This document shows positions 50,844 through 57,855 of a stretch of DNA of 64,000 bases, in pieces. Position 1 is the first letter of the stretch. The number at the start of each line of letters is the position of its first letter. The position numbers were made by a program, and so were the translations under genes. The notes under the pieces are model-generated. The model was not told the origin of the DNA, searched no databases, and saw only the letters and a program-made list of their open reading frames with translations. The DNA lies in the NCBI RefSeq assembly GCF_029338395.1, contig NZ_CP119809.1:2604001-2668000 (forward strand), written 5' to 3'. The stretch comes from Halorussus caseinilyticus (GTDB taxonomy: Archaea; Halobacteriota; Halobacteria; Halobacteriales; Haladaptataceae).

Positions 50844-51749
50844 ATGACCAAACGACACGTATCCCTCTCCGACGAGATGGAGGATTCACTGGCGGAGTTC
50901 ATCGCGGAGGTAGACGAGCGACTGGCGAGTGACGAGAACACCTGCGGCGTGGTAGAGGAGGTGCTGGTGGACCTCCACGGCGACAGAGACGCCTACGACC
51001 GGTGGCAGAGCGGCGAGGATGTCTCGCCCGCCGAGCGCGCGCGACTCCAGAGCTACGACCCGTGTAACGCCACGCTCGAAAGCGAGTACTACGCCGAGAA
51101 GGACGAGGAGCAGTTCAAACACTCCAAACACCTCCAGTGGCTCTGGCGGCAGTTCGACGCCACGCCGATGGCCGACAACGTGGAGTTCGCGCTCCGGTTC
51201 CGGCGCATGCTCGCCGACCATCTCTTCGAGGAGTGCGGGGACGACTGCCGGTTCTTCAAGGGCATCACGTTCACCTACGGCCACAACATCTCCGTCGGGG
51301 ACAACACCGTCGTCCACGACGACGTGCATCTGGACGACCGCGGGAAGTTGACCATCGGCAATCGGGTCTCCATCTCGGACTCGGCGCACGTCTACACCCA
51401 CGACCACGACGTGGTGGACCAGACCGAGGTCGAGAACTATCACACCGTCATCGAGGACGACGCCCGCGTCACCTACGACTCGATGGTCAAGGCGGGCGTC
51501 CGCGTCGGGGAGAACGCCATCGTCGGCGCGAAGTCCATCGTCCAGCGAGACGTTCCCGCCCACCACGTCGCGGTGGGCCAACCCGCCAAGAGCGTGAAAA
51601 TCAAGCCCGGATGGGAGGACGTGGCCCGACCGCTCGACGCCGACGTGGAGACCGACAAGGAGTCCCGGCGCATCGACTACGAGTTGCCCGACGATTTGGA
51701 AGTCTACGACGAGTTCCAGCGCGACCTGAACCCGCCGGGCGAGCGGTGA
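50844..51749 (+). CDS. Left-handed beta-helix acyltransferase (maltose/galactoside acetyltransferase-like)
   Basis: A 301-residue protein. The N-terminal 110 residues are acidic and helical. Residues about 140-255 form a left-handed beta-helix of hexapeptide repeats: ITFTYGHNISVGDNTVVHDD, HLDDRGKLTIGNRVSISDSA, VYTHDHD with the catalytic-type His, VKAGVRVGENAIVGAKSIVQ, VAVGQPAKSVK. It resembles O-acetyltransferases using acetyl-CoA. A GGAGG lies seven bases before the ATG, an unusual strong ribosome site here. The acceptor is unknown. Confidence 0.85.
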   Translation: MTKRHVSLSDEMEDSLAEFIAEVDERLASDENTCGVVEEVLVDLHGDRDAYDRWQSGEDVSPAERARLQSYDPCNATLESEYYAEKDEEQFKHSKHLQWLWRQFDATPMADNVEFALRFRRMLADHLFEECGDDCRFFKGITFTYGHNISVGDNTVVHDDVHLDDRGKLTIGNRVSISDSAHVYTHDHDVVDQTEVENYHTVIEDDARVTYDSMVKAGVRVGENAIVGAKSIVQRDVPAHHVAVGQPAKSVKIKPGWEDVARPLDADVETDKESRRIDYELPDDLEVYDEFQRDLNPPGER

Positions 51750-52089
51750 GCGCGTCGGCCTCGGGTCCGCCGGTCCTGAATCGGGAGTCGAAGGTTGCTG
51801 GTTTTTCTGTCCGAGTTTCGTCGGTGAACCGTGCGGTTCGTCGGTGAAGGGTCCTGACGGCCCGGTTAGTTCGCGTGCCAGCGGCTTCGCTTCCGCCGCC
51901 GGACGGACCGTTTCGCCGAACGGTCGCCGCGAAGCGGCGACTTCGAGGCGGCGGGCGCGGCGCACGAGCGCCGCGCCCGCCGTGGGCGGTGGGGGAATAT
52001 TTACGAGTGTTAAAGAAATATTCTTGTTTTATAGACCAATGTTTAGGATTGTTTCGTGCGAGAACACGGCGGGACGGCCCGGTGGGAAC
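51750..52089. other. Convergent intergenic region with two strong hairpins
   Basis: 340 bases between the acyltransferase (plus) and the toxin (minus). It holds two perfect hairpins: GTCGCCGC with GCGGCGAC around GAA (51923-51941), and GGCGGGCGCGGCGC with GCGCCGCGCCCGCC around ACGA (51950-51981). An AT-rich island with TTTATAGACC and GTTTAGGATTG follows at 52000-52050. The hairpins may end transcription from both sides. Confidence 0.5.
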
Positions 52090-52374
52090 TCAGTCGTCGC
52101 CGGGTTTGTACGCACTGCCGCGGCGTTCGATGGTGTACACGTCTAACTTCTTGTCAGCATAGTCACATTCGGCACCGAGACGGAACTGACCGATGCGGAG
52201 TTTCGAGTGGGGAACGCCAGTCAACGGCTCCAAGTAGTCGTCCGGGTTCCGCCACTGGTCGTTTACGATTTCGTCGAGTTTGTCGGTGATACGGTTCTGT
52301 CCGTGGGTATCCAAGTCGTCGTACGTCCGTTTCGCAGGCGCGCGAAACTGCCACGTCCATTCGTCGTCACTCGT
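52090..52374 (-). pseudogene. RelE-type toxin, apparently without a canonical start codon
   Basis: The frame matches haloarchaeal RelE-type toxins over 94 codons: SDDEWTWQFRAPAKRTYDDL, NRITDKLDEIVNDQWRNPDD, YLEPLTGVPHSKLRIGQFRL. The codon where the ATG is expected, before Ser-Asp-Asp-Glu, is ACG (52374-52372), and no ATG, GTG or TTG occurs in frame until a TTG at 52314. That start would remove the first strand and helix. The toxin is therefore silenced, shortened or uses a rare start. The antitoxin ends 13 bases upstream of the ACG. Confidence 0.65.
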
Positions 52375-52387
52375 GCGTCGTCCCTCG

Positions 52388-52663
52388 TTACTCGTCTCCG
52401 GTCAGAACGTCCTCGCGGGAGAACGTCTCGCTCTCGCCCGTCCGACGCGCGTGTTCGACGGCGGCGATTTCCTTCCAACTCTCGCGGGTGAGGTCCGGAT
52501 GACGGACTGCATCACGGAGTGCCTCTCGGACGAACTCGCTTCGACTGTTGTAGCCTTCGTCCTGCCACGTCGCGTCGATGTCTGCGAGGAACGATTCGGT
52601 CAAACGGATATTGATGTTCGTTTTCTCCGGGTCGTTCGCCCCGTTTGTATCTGTATGAGACAT
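52388..52663 (-). CDS. Ribbon-helix-helix antitoxin
   Basis: A 91-residue CopG/ParD-like antitoxin. NINIRLTESFLADIDATWQD and GYNSRSEFVREALRDAV make the ribbon-helix-helix DNA-binding domain, and the acidic C-terminal tail (RRTGESETFSREDVLTGDE) would wrap the toxin. The toxin frame follows closely on the same strand. A perfect palindrome three bases before the ATG is a likely autoregulatory operator. It looks intact even though the toxin may not be. Confidence 0.85.
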   Translation of the reverse strand: MSHTDTNGANDPEKTNINIRLTESFLADIDATWQDEGYNSRSEFVREALRDAVRHPDLTRESWKEIAAVEHARRTGESETFSREDVLTGDE

Positions 52664-52665
52664 AC

Positions 52666-52680
52666 GTACGTATTACGTAC
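52666..52680 (-). promoter_or_regulatory. Operator palindrome of the antitoxin gene
   Basis: GTACGTA-T-TACGTAC is a perfect 15-base palindrome ending three bases before the antitoxin start codon. Ribbon-helix-helix proteins bind such short inverted sites as dimer pairs, so self-repression is likely. For a leaderless transcript it would cover the transcription start. Confidence 0.65.
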
Positions 52681-52758
52681 AGAAGGGAAAAAGCGTTTCC
52701 CCGCCGCGTCTGGCCGCCTCCGACACCTTTGTAACGCCGAGTCGCCACCCTCCGAGAC

Positions 52759-53715
52759 GTGTCACTCGTCTCTGCGCTCGGGACGGCCATCCTCCCGGTC
52801 CTCTCCGTCGCGGCGGTGGGCTTCCTGCTCGGGAAGACCCGCGACGTGAACGTGGATGCGCTCGGAACCGTCACCATCTACGTGCTGACGCCCGCGCTCA
52901 TCTTCCACAGCCTCGCCACCTCCGACATCTCGGGCGGGCTAGCCGCGAAGCTAATCGGCGGCGTCGTGGTCTTCACGCTGGCGATGGTGGGACTCGCGGA
53001 GGGCGTCGGCCGTCTGCTCGGCGAGACCGAACCCGCGCTGAGTGCGCTGGTCCTCTCGTCGTCGTTCCCCAACGCGGGCAACTACGGCATCCCGCTGTCG
53101 GCGTTCGCGTTCGGCGCGGTCGGACGCTCGACGGCGGTTCTCTACATCGCGGGCCAGTCGGTGCTGATGTACACCGTCGGGGTGTATCTGGCCTCCCGCG
53201 GCGACGAGAGCGACCTGCGCTCGGCCGCGACCGAGGTGTTTCGCCTGCCGCTGGTCTACGCCGTCGTCGCGGCGTGGGTCGCGCGATTGCTCGGGGTCGT
53301 CCCGGCCTCCGGAAGCGCCGCGATGGAGACGCTGAAACTCGTCGGCGACGCCTCCATCCCGGTGATGCTGTTGATGCTCGGCATCCAACTCGCCAACACC
53401 AAACACGGCGCGGCCATCTCGCGCGTCGGCGTCTCGAACGGCCTGAAACTGGTGGTCGCGCCGCTGGTCGGCGTCGGCGTAGCCCTGTTGCTCGGTCTCG
53501 GCGCGAACCCGGAAGTCGCGCGGGTGTTCGTGCTGGAGTGTGGGATGCCCGCCGCGGTCACGCCGCTGATTCTGTCCATCGAGTACGACTCGGGCGAGGG
53601 CGAGGGGTTGTCGGGACCGGAGTACGTCAGCACCGCCATCTTCGCGAGTACGGTGGCGAGCGTGGTGACGCTGACGGGCCTGATTGCGGTGTTGCAGTCG
53701 GGAATGGTGATTTGA
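52759..53715 (+). CDS. AEC-family transporter (auxin efflux carrier family)
   Basis: A 318-residue membrane transporter with about ten hydrophobic helices in two halves. Signatures are ILPVLSVAAVGFLLGKTRDV, the half-one crossover VLSSSFPNAGNYGIPLSAFA and the half-two VFVLECGMPAAVTPLILSIE. The family moves organic anions such as malate; the substrate here is unknown. It begins with GTG at 52759, divergent from the antitoxin. Confidence 0.9.
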   Translation: MSLVSALGTAILPVLSVAAVGFLLGKTRDVNVDALGTVTIYVLTPALIFHSLATSDISGGLAAKLIGGVVVFTLAMVGLAEGVGRLLGETEPALSALVLSSSFPNAGNYGIPLSAFAFGAVGRSTAVLYIAGQSVLMYTVGVYLASRGDESDLRSAATEVFRLPLVYAVVAAWVARLLGVVPASGSAAMETLKLVGDASIPVMLLMLGIQLANTKHGAAISRVGVSNGLKLVVAPLVGVGVALLLGLGANPEVARVFVLECGMPAAVTPLILSIEYDSGEGEGLSGPEYVSTAIFASTVASVVTLTGLIAVLQSGMVI

Positions 53716-53906
53716 GTTCGCGTGTGGCGTGTGCGTAGCGTCAGATGGACGTGACTACTCGAATTCCCAGTAGACGACTACGAGGAACGAACGGAACGAC
53801 GATAGACGCGAGTAAAAACACGAACGGACGCGAGAAGCTACCGACAGGCTTGGACCGATGAAGACCGCCCCGCACCGCGACCGCGGGCCTCTCACCTCCC
53901 CAACCT

Positions 53907-53974
53907 CGGCGGCCGCATTCGCGGCCGCCGTCCCTCGCGCGGACGGGCGCGACACGCTTTCGCGGTCGCGCCCG
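53907..53974. terminator. Two hairpins between convergent genes
   Basis: CGGCGGCCGC with GCGGCCGCCG around ATTC (53907-53930), and CGGGCGCGAC with GTCGCGCCCG around an 11-base loop (53944-53974). They lie in the 292-base convergent gap between the AEC transporter and the enoyl-CoA hydratase homologue. A T-rich tail is missing, so a terminator role rests on position. Confidence 0.4.
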
Positions 53975-54007
53975 CGCGCGCCGGACTCAACAAATATTGA
54001 GGATGGC

Positions 54008-54709
54008 TCACGACTCGCGCCGGTCGGCGATGGCGTCGGCGTGGCGCGCGACGAGTTCGCCGAAGACCTCCGCCTCGCGGCGCTGTTGGGTCTCCGGCGG
54101 CGCGTCGTCGCGCATCCGCGCCTTGACCGCGCGGAGGGTCCGGGGGTCGTTGGCGGCGAGTTCGTCGGCCACCGCGCGGGGGTCGTCGGTCACGCGCGAG
54201 ACCAGTCCCATCCGGCGGGCGGACTCGGCGTCCACGGTCCGCCCCGAGAGCGCGAGGTCCAGCGCCTCGCCCTCGCCCACGACGCGGGGCAGGCGCACCG
54301 TCCCGCCCCACGCGCCGAACAGGCCGAGTTTCACGCCGGGTTCCGCGAAGGTCGCCTCCGGCGTGGCGACTCGGAGGTCCGCGGCGAGCGCCAACTCGAC
54401 GCCGCCGCCGCGCGCCGCCCCGTCGATGCCCGCGACGACCGCGCTGTCGGCGTCCGCGATGGCGTCGGCGACTCGCTGGCCGCGCTCTGCGAACGCCTCG
54501 GCCCCCTCGCGGTCGAGTCCCGCCACCACGTCGAGGTCCGCGCCAGCGCAGAACGCCGGTCCCGCCCCGCGGAGGTAGACCACCGGTTGGCTGGCGTCGG
54601 TCACGGCCGCTTCGAGGGCGTCGAGTCCGTCGGGCGTGAGCGCGTTTCGTCGGTCGGGTCGGTCGAGCGTCACGACCCGAACACCGTCGTCGTCCTGTGT
54701 TCGAATCAC
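54008..54709 (-). CDS. Enoyl-CoA hydratase/isomerase family protein
   Basis: A 233-residue crotonase-fold protein. VVTLDRPDRRNALTPDGLDA, the oxyanion-hole LRGAGPAFCAGADLD and DGAARGGGVELALAADLRVA are diagnostic. The position following FGAWGGTVRLPRVVG lacks a clear second catalytic Glu, so hydratase, isomerase or related thioester chemistry cannot be told apart. The GTG at 54709 is the likely start; no ATG occurs in frame near it. It is divergent from the DUF7114-like gene. Confidence 0.87.
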   Translation of the reverse strand: MIRTQDDDGVRVVTLDRPDRRNALTPDGLDALEAAVTDASQPVVYLRGAGPAFCAGADLDVVAGLDREGAEAFAERGQRVADAIADADSAVVAGIDGAARGGGVELALAADLRVATPEATFAEPGVKLGLFGAWGGTVRLPRVVGEGEALDLALSGRTVDAESARRMGLVSRVTDDPRAVADELAANDPRTLRAVKARMRDDAPPETQQRREAEVFGELVARHADAIADRRES

Positions 54710-54769
54710 GTTCGCATCTCGGAGTCGCTTTCCAAAGGTCTTTGGCGATTCCGTCGTAAGGGTCGGGCA

Positions 54770-55495
54770 ATGGAAGCGGCCGTCCGGGCACGAAAAGCGG
54801 GACGACAGGCGGTGCGAGACGTTGCGCCCGACCGACTCCGCGAACGTATCCACGCCCTCCTCGACGAGTCGGCGATGGTGCCGGGAGTGCTGGCGCTCAC
54901 GTCCGCGAACGCCGTCGAGGGTGCGAGCGCGACCGGAGGCGCGAAGGTGACGGGGAGAGCGCACGACGCCGACGAGCGAGGCGGAACCGGTCCCGTCGGG
55001 GTCCAAGAGCGCGCCGCGGGCGTCCAACTCATCTACGAGGGGTTGCGCCTCACCCGCGCTCTCGCCGACGAACCGCCGTGGAACCTCGACCCGCCACACA
55101 CCGACAGCAACATCGACATCCTCGCGGCGGACGTGATGGTCGCCCGCGGGTTCTCCCTGCTCGCGCGGACCGAGGCCGCCGACAAAGCCGTCGAGACGGT
55201 CCAGTCGTTCGGCCGCGACGAGACCGACGGCCAGCAGGGTCGTCCGACCGCCCCGCACGCGCTGGAGACCGACGTGTTCGAACTCGCCGTCGTCGCGGGC
55301 ACGACCACCTTCGGGTCCGAACCCTCCGACGCCCTGCTGTCTTACGCCGGAGAACTGGCCGAATCGCTCGACGGCGAACGCCCGGAACCGCCCGAACCAG
55401 TCGCCGAAGCGGTCGAACAGGCCGTTGCCGACGCGCCGGACCCCCGGCAGTTCGGCCCGGCCGACGACCCGCGGCCGTCGGCCACCGACCCGTGA
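54770..55495 (+). CDS. DUF7114-like haloarchaeal protein
   Basis: A 241-residue soluble helical protein. RAAGVQLIYEGLRLTRALAD, DILAADVMVARGFSLLARTE and AADKAVETVQSFGRDETD resemble what I recall as DUF7114, a haloarchaeal family of unknown function; the helical pattern also recalls isoprenoid-type helical bundles but the Asp-rich motifs are not present. The C-terminal 40 residues are Pro/Asp-rich. It is divergent from the crotonase-fold gene, with 60 bases between the starts. Confidence 0.65.
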   Translation: MEAAVRARKAGRQAVRDVAPDRLRERIHALLDESAMVPGVLALTSANAVEGASATGGAKVTGRAHDADERGGTGPVGVQERAAGVQLIYEGLRLTRALADEPPWNLDPPHTDSNIDILAADVMVARGFSLLARTEAADKAVETVQSFGRDETDGQQGRPTAPHALETDVFELAVVAGTTTFGSEPSDALLSYAGELAESLDGERPEPPEPVAEAVEQAVADAPDPRQFGPADDPRPSATDP

Positions 55496-55573
55496 CCCCG
55501 TTCCCTATCGTGAATCGAAACGCCTAAAGAGGTTTCCGGGCATACGATGAAATGCGACGAAGCGCCGCAGTGC

Positions 55574-55645
55574 GCCTGGGTAGCTTAGAGGTAAAGCGCG
55601 TCCTTGGTAAGGACGAGAGCCCGGGTTCAAATCCCGGCCTAGGCT
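55574..55645 (+). tRNA. tRNA-Thr (anticodon GGT)
   Basis: A complete 72-base cloverleaf: acceptor GCCTGGG with CCTAGGC (one G-T), D stem GCTT with AAGC, anticodon stem CGTCC with GGACG and loop TTGGTAA (anticodon GGT), T arm CCGGG-TTCAAAT-CCCGG, and discriminator T. CCA is not encoded. It reads ACC and ACU codons. Confidence 0.96.
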
Positions 55646-55660
55646 CTTCTTCCGAACGTC

Positions 55661-55688
55661 ACGCCGCGGAGACGAATCTCCGCGGCGT
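55661..55688 (+). terminator. Hairpin downstream of tRNA-Thr
   Basis: ACGCCGCGGAGA (55661-55672) and TCTCCGCGGCGT (55677-55688) form a perfect 12-bp stem with a CGAA loop, 15 bases after the tRNA. A short T-rich tract (GATTTTCG) follows, so it is a plausible transcription end or processing signal. Confidence 0.5.
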
Positions 55689-55783
55689 TCGATTTTCGAG
55701 CGGCCCGGCCGGTTCGTGAGACCTGTTATCGCGCCTCGACCTTGCGAAAGGGACTTCCCCGCGTTCTCTGTACCTTCGCCGCG

Positions 55784-56560
55784 ATGACGTTTCCCAACTA
55801 CCCGGACAAGTACGGGGCCGAACCGCTGGTCACGCCCGAGCGACACACCGACTACCGGAAAGCGCAGTCCGAGGGCGACGCCGCGGCGTCGCCCGAAGCA
55901 GTCGTCCTCTGTTACAGTCGGGGGCTGATGGACTACTTCACCGAGGAGTACGACGGCCGAACCGTGGACCACTACTACGGGGACCTCTACGCCTTCGCGG
56001 ACGCCGACTACAGCGTCGGCGTCCTCGGAAACTTCGGCATCGGTGCGCCGACGACCGCGATGCTGATGGACGAACTCGTGGCCAACGGCGTCGAAACGTT
56101 CCTCTCCATCGGGTTCGCGGGGTGTCTCGACGACTCCATCGAGATGGGCGAGTTCGTCGTCCCCGAGAAAGCCATCCGCGACGAGGGGACCTCTCACCAC
56201 TACGTCGAGTCCGAAAAGTACGCCCACGCGAGCGAGTCGCTGGTCGCCGACACCAAACGGTTGCTCCGCGAGCGAGACGAACCGTTCCACGTCGGTACCT
56301 CGTGGACGACCGACGCCATCTACCGGGAGACCGAAAAAGAGGTCGAGCGATACGCCGACGAGGGCGTCCTCACCGTCGAGATGGAGGCATCGGCGGTGTT
56401 CGCGGTGGCCGACTACCGCGGCGTGGAAGCCGGTGCGATGTTCGTCGTGAGCGACTACCTCGGTCTCTCCGAGTGGGAACCGAAGTTTCACCTGACCGCC
56501 GAGGACATGCGACGGCTCGGCGACACCGCCAAAGAACTCCTCACGAGTCGCCGGAACTGA
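55784..56560 (+). CDS. Nucleoside phosphorylase (uridine phosphorylase-like)
   Basis: A 258-residue PNP/UDP-family enzyme that splits nucleosides to a base and ribose 1-phosphate. VGVLGNFGIGAPTTAMLMDE is the phosphate-binding region, TFLSIGFAGCLDDSIEMGEF the conserved core, and VLTVEMEASAVFAVADYRGV the ribose/base-binding Glu segment. The ATG at 55784 was chosen because homology starts soon after (FPNYPDKYGAEPL); an upstream start adds 14 poor residues. It follows tRNA-Thr and converges with nirK. Confidence 0.9.
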   Translation: MTFPNYPDKYGAEPLVTPERHTDYRKAQSEGDAAASPEAVVLCYSRGLMDYFTEEYDGRTVDHYYGDLYAFADADYSVGVLGNFGIGAPTTAMLMDELVANGVETFLSIGFAGCLDDSIEMGEFVVPEKAIRDEGTSHHYVESEKYAHASESLVADTKRLLRERDEPFHVGTSWTTDAIYRETEKEVERYADEGVLTVEMEASAVFAVADYRGVEAGAMFVVSDYLGLSEWEPKFHLTAEDMRRLGDTAKELLTSRRN

Positions 56561-56611
56561 GAAGAAAGCGCCGGTCGAAAACCGGAACCGCGCCGACTCA
56601 CGAGTCGGGCC

Positions 56612-57676
56612 TCACTTCTTCGGTTCGGGGTCGAAGATTTCGGGGTTCTCCTCGCCCTCGGCGGCCACGACGGCCATGCACCCTTTCCGCGCCACGCGAC
56701 TCAGCGAGTGGTCCACCAGTTTGAACGCGCCGGGGACCGGGAAGTCCATCGTCGCAACCGCGGTGCTACCGGGCGCGACCTGTTTGGTCTGGATGTGGGT
56801 CTGCGGTCGGGTGGTCAGCGACCCTTCGGGCCAGAGCTTCTCGAAGACGTTGCCGATGGGGTGGAAGCTACTGGTGAGGTTCGGGCCGCCGGTGACGAAG
56901 AACACCCGCGCGGTGTCGCCCGTCTCGACTTCGCCCGCGCCGTACTTGTCGGGCGTGCAGGCGTACTTCTCGCCGTTCATCACGACGTAGGTGGGTTCCT
57001 CGCGGGCCATCGCCGCCACGTCGAAGTTGTGCTGGCCCTTCTCGCCGGGGCGCTTGTCGGTGTAAATCTCGTGCTGGCCGACGTAGAACTCGTGGTCCAC
57101 CTCCGGGAGACCCTCCTCGGGTTCGACGAGGATGATGCCGAACATGCCCGCGGAGATGTGCATGTCGAGGTTCGGCACGGCGCAGTGGTAGATGTACGCG
57201 CCGGGGTAGGTCGCCTTGAACTTGAGGCGGGTGGTCTCTCCCGGCGCGGTCATCGTGGCCTCGGCCCCGCCGCCCGGTCCCGCGACCGCGTGGAAGTCCA
57301 CGTTGTGGGGCATGTCGTTCTCCGCGGGGTTCTCGAAGGTGAGATTCACGGTGTCGCCCTTCCGGACCCGAATCATCGGGCCGGGGACCTGCCCGTTGTA
57401 GGTCATGTAGTTGAACGTAACGCCGTCCTCGACTTCGGCCGTGACCTCCTCGGGACGCAGGGTCACGTCCACCGCTCTCGGTTCGCTCCGGCTAATCGGG
57501 TTCGGGATGTCGGTCGGGTCCGCCGCGACTCGCTTGACGGTCTTCCGTTTCTGTTTGTTCATGGCCTGCTGAGTCTGAGTCGTTTTCGGGGCGGAGCGGG
57601 TGGAACACCCGGCGAGGGTGGCCGCGCCACCGAGACCGATACCTTGCAGGACCGTGCGACGATTGGTTGCGGGCAT
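56612..57676 (-). CDS. nirK: Copper-containing nitrite reductase (NO-forming)
   Basis: A 354-residue exported cupredoxin enzyme reducing nitrite to nitric oxide. A Tat-type signal (NRRTVLQGIGLGGAATLAGC) ends in a lipobox with Cys24. Type 1 copper ligands are His124, Cys165, His173 and Met178; type 2 ligands are His129, His164 and His294; catalytic Asp127 and His272 are present. All key residues are intact. A CGAACGTGTTCG palindrome 81 bases before the start is shared with norB. It catalyses the step before NO reductase. Confidence 0.95.
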   Translation of the reverse strand: MPATNRRTVLQGIGLGGAATLAGCSTRSAPKTTQTQQAMNKQKRKTVKRVAADPTDIPNPISRSEPRAVDVTLRPEEVTAEVEDGVTFNYMTYNGQVPGPMIRVRKGDTVNLTFENPAENDMPHNVDFHAVAGPGGGAEATMTAPGETTRLKFKATYPGAYIYHCAVPNLDMHISAGMFGIILVEPEEGLPEVDHEFYVGQHEIYTDKRPGEKGQHNFDVAAMAREEPTYVVMNGEKYACTPDKYGAGEVETGDTARVFFVTGGPNLTSSFHPIGNVFEKLWPEGSLTTRPQTHIQTKQVAPGSTAVATMDFPVPGAFKLVDHSLSRVARKGCMAVVAAEGEENPEIFDPEPKK

Positions 57677-57756
57677 TGGGAGTCACCTTACAGTTACAGA
57701 TAGTCGGCGACGTATCTTCAATCGAGAACCCGATTCTCGGTCGTCAGGAAGGCTCA

Positions 57757-57768
57757 CGAACGTGTTCG
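57757..57768 (-). promoter_or_regulatory. Denitrification palindrome upstream of nirK
   Basis: CGAACGTGTTCG lies 81 bases before the nirK ATG. The identical word stands before norB (60220), and CGAACATGTTCG and CGACCATGTTCG stand before the two DUF2249 genes. It is a likely binding site for an anaerobic or NO-responsive activator. I recall a similar CGAAC-spacer-GTTCG site for NarO of Haloferax; the spacer length there may differ. Confidence 0.65.
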
Positions 57769-57855
57769 CTCGGTTCTCGGGGTACGGGAATCGAAGTAGC
57801 GATTCCGCGAACATCTCCGGGAAGTGTCGGAAAAGCGGCGGCAGAAGGGGACCGC

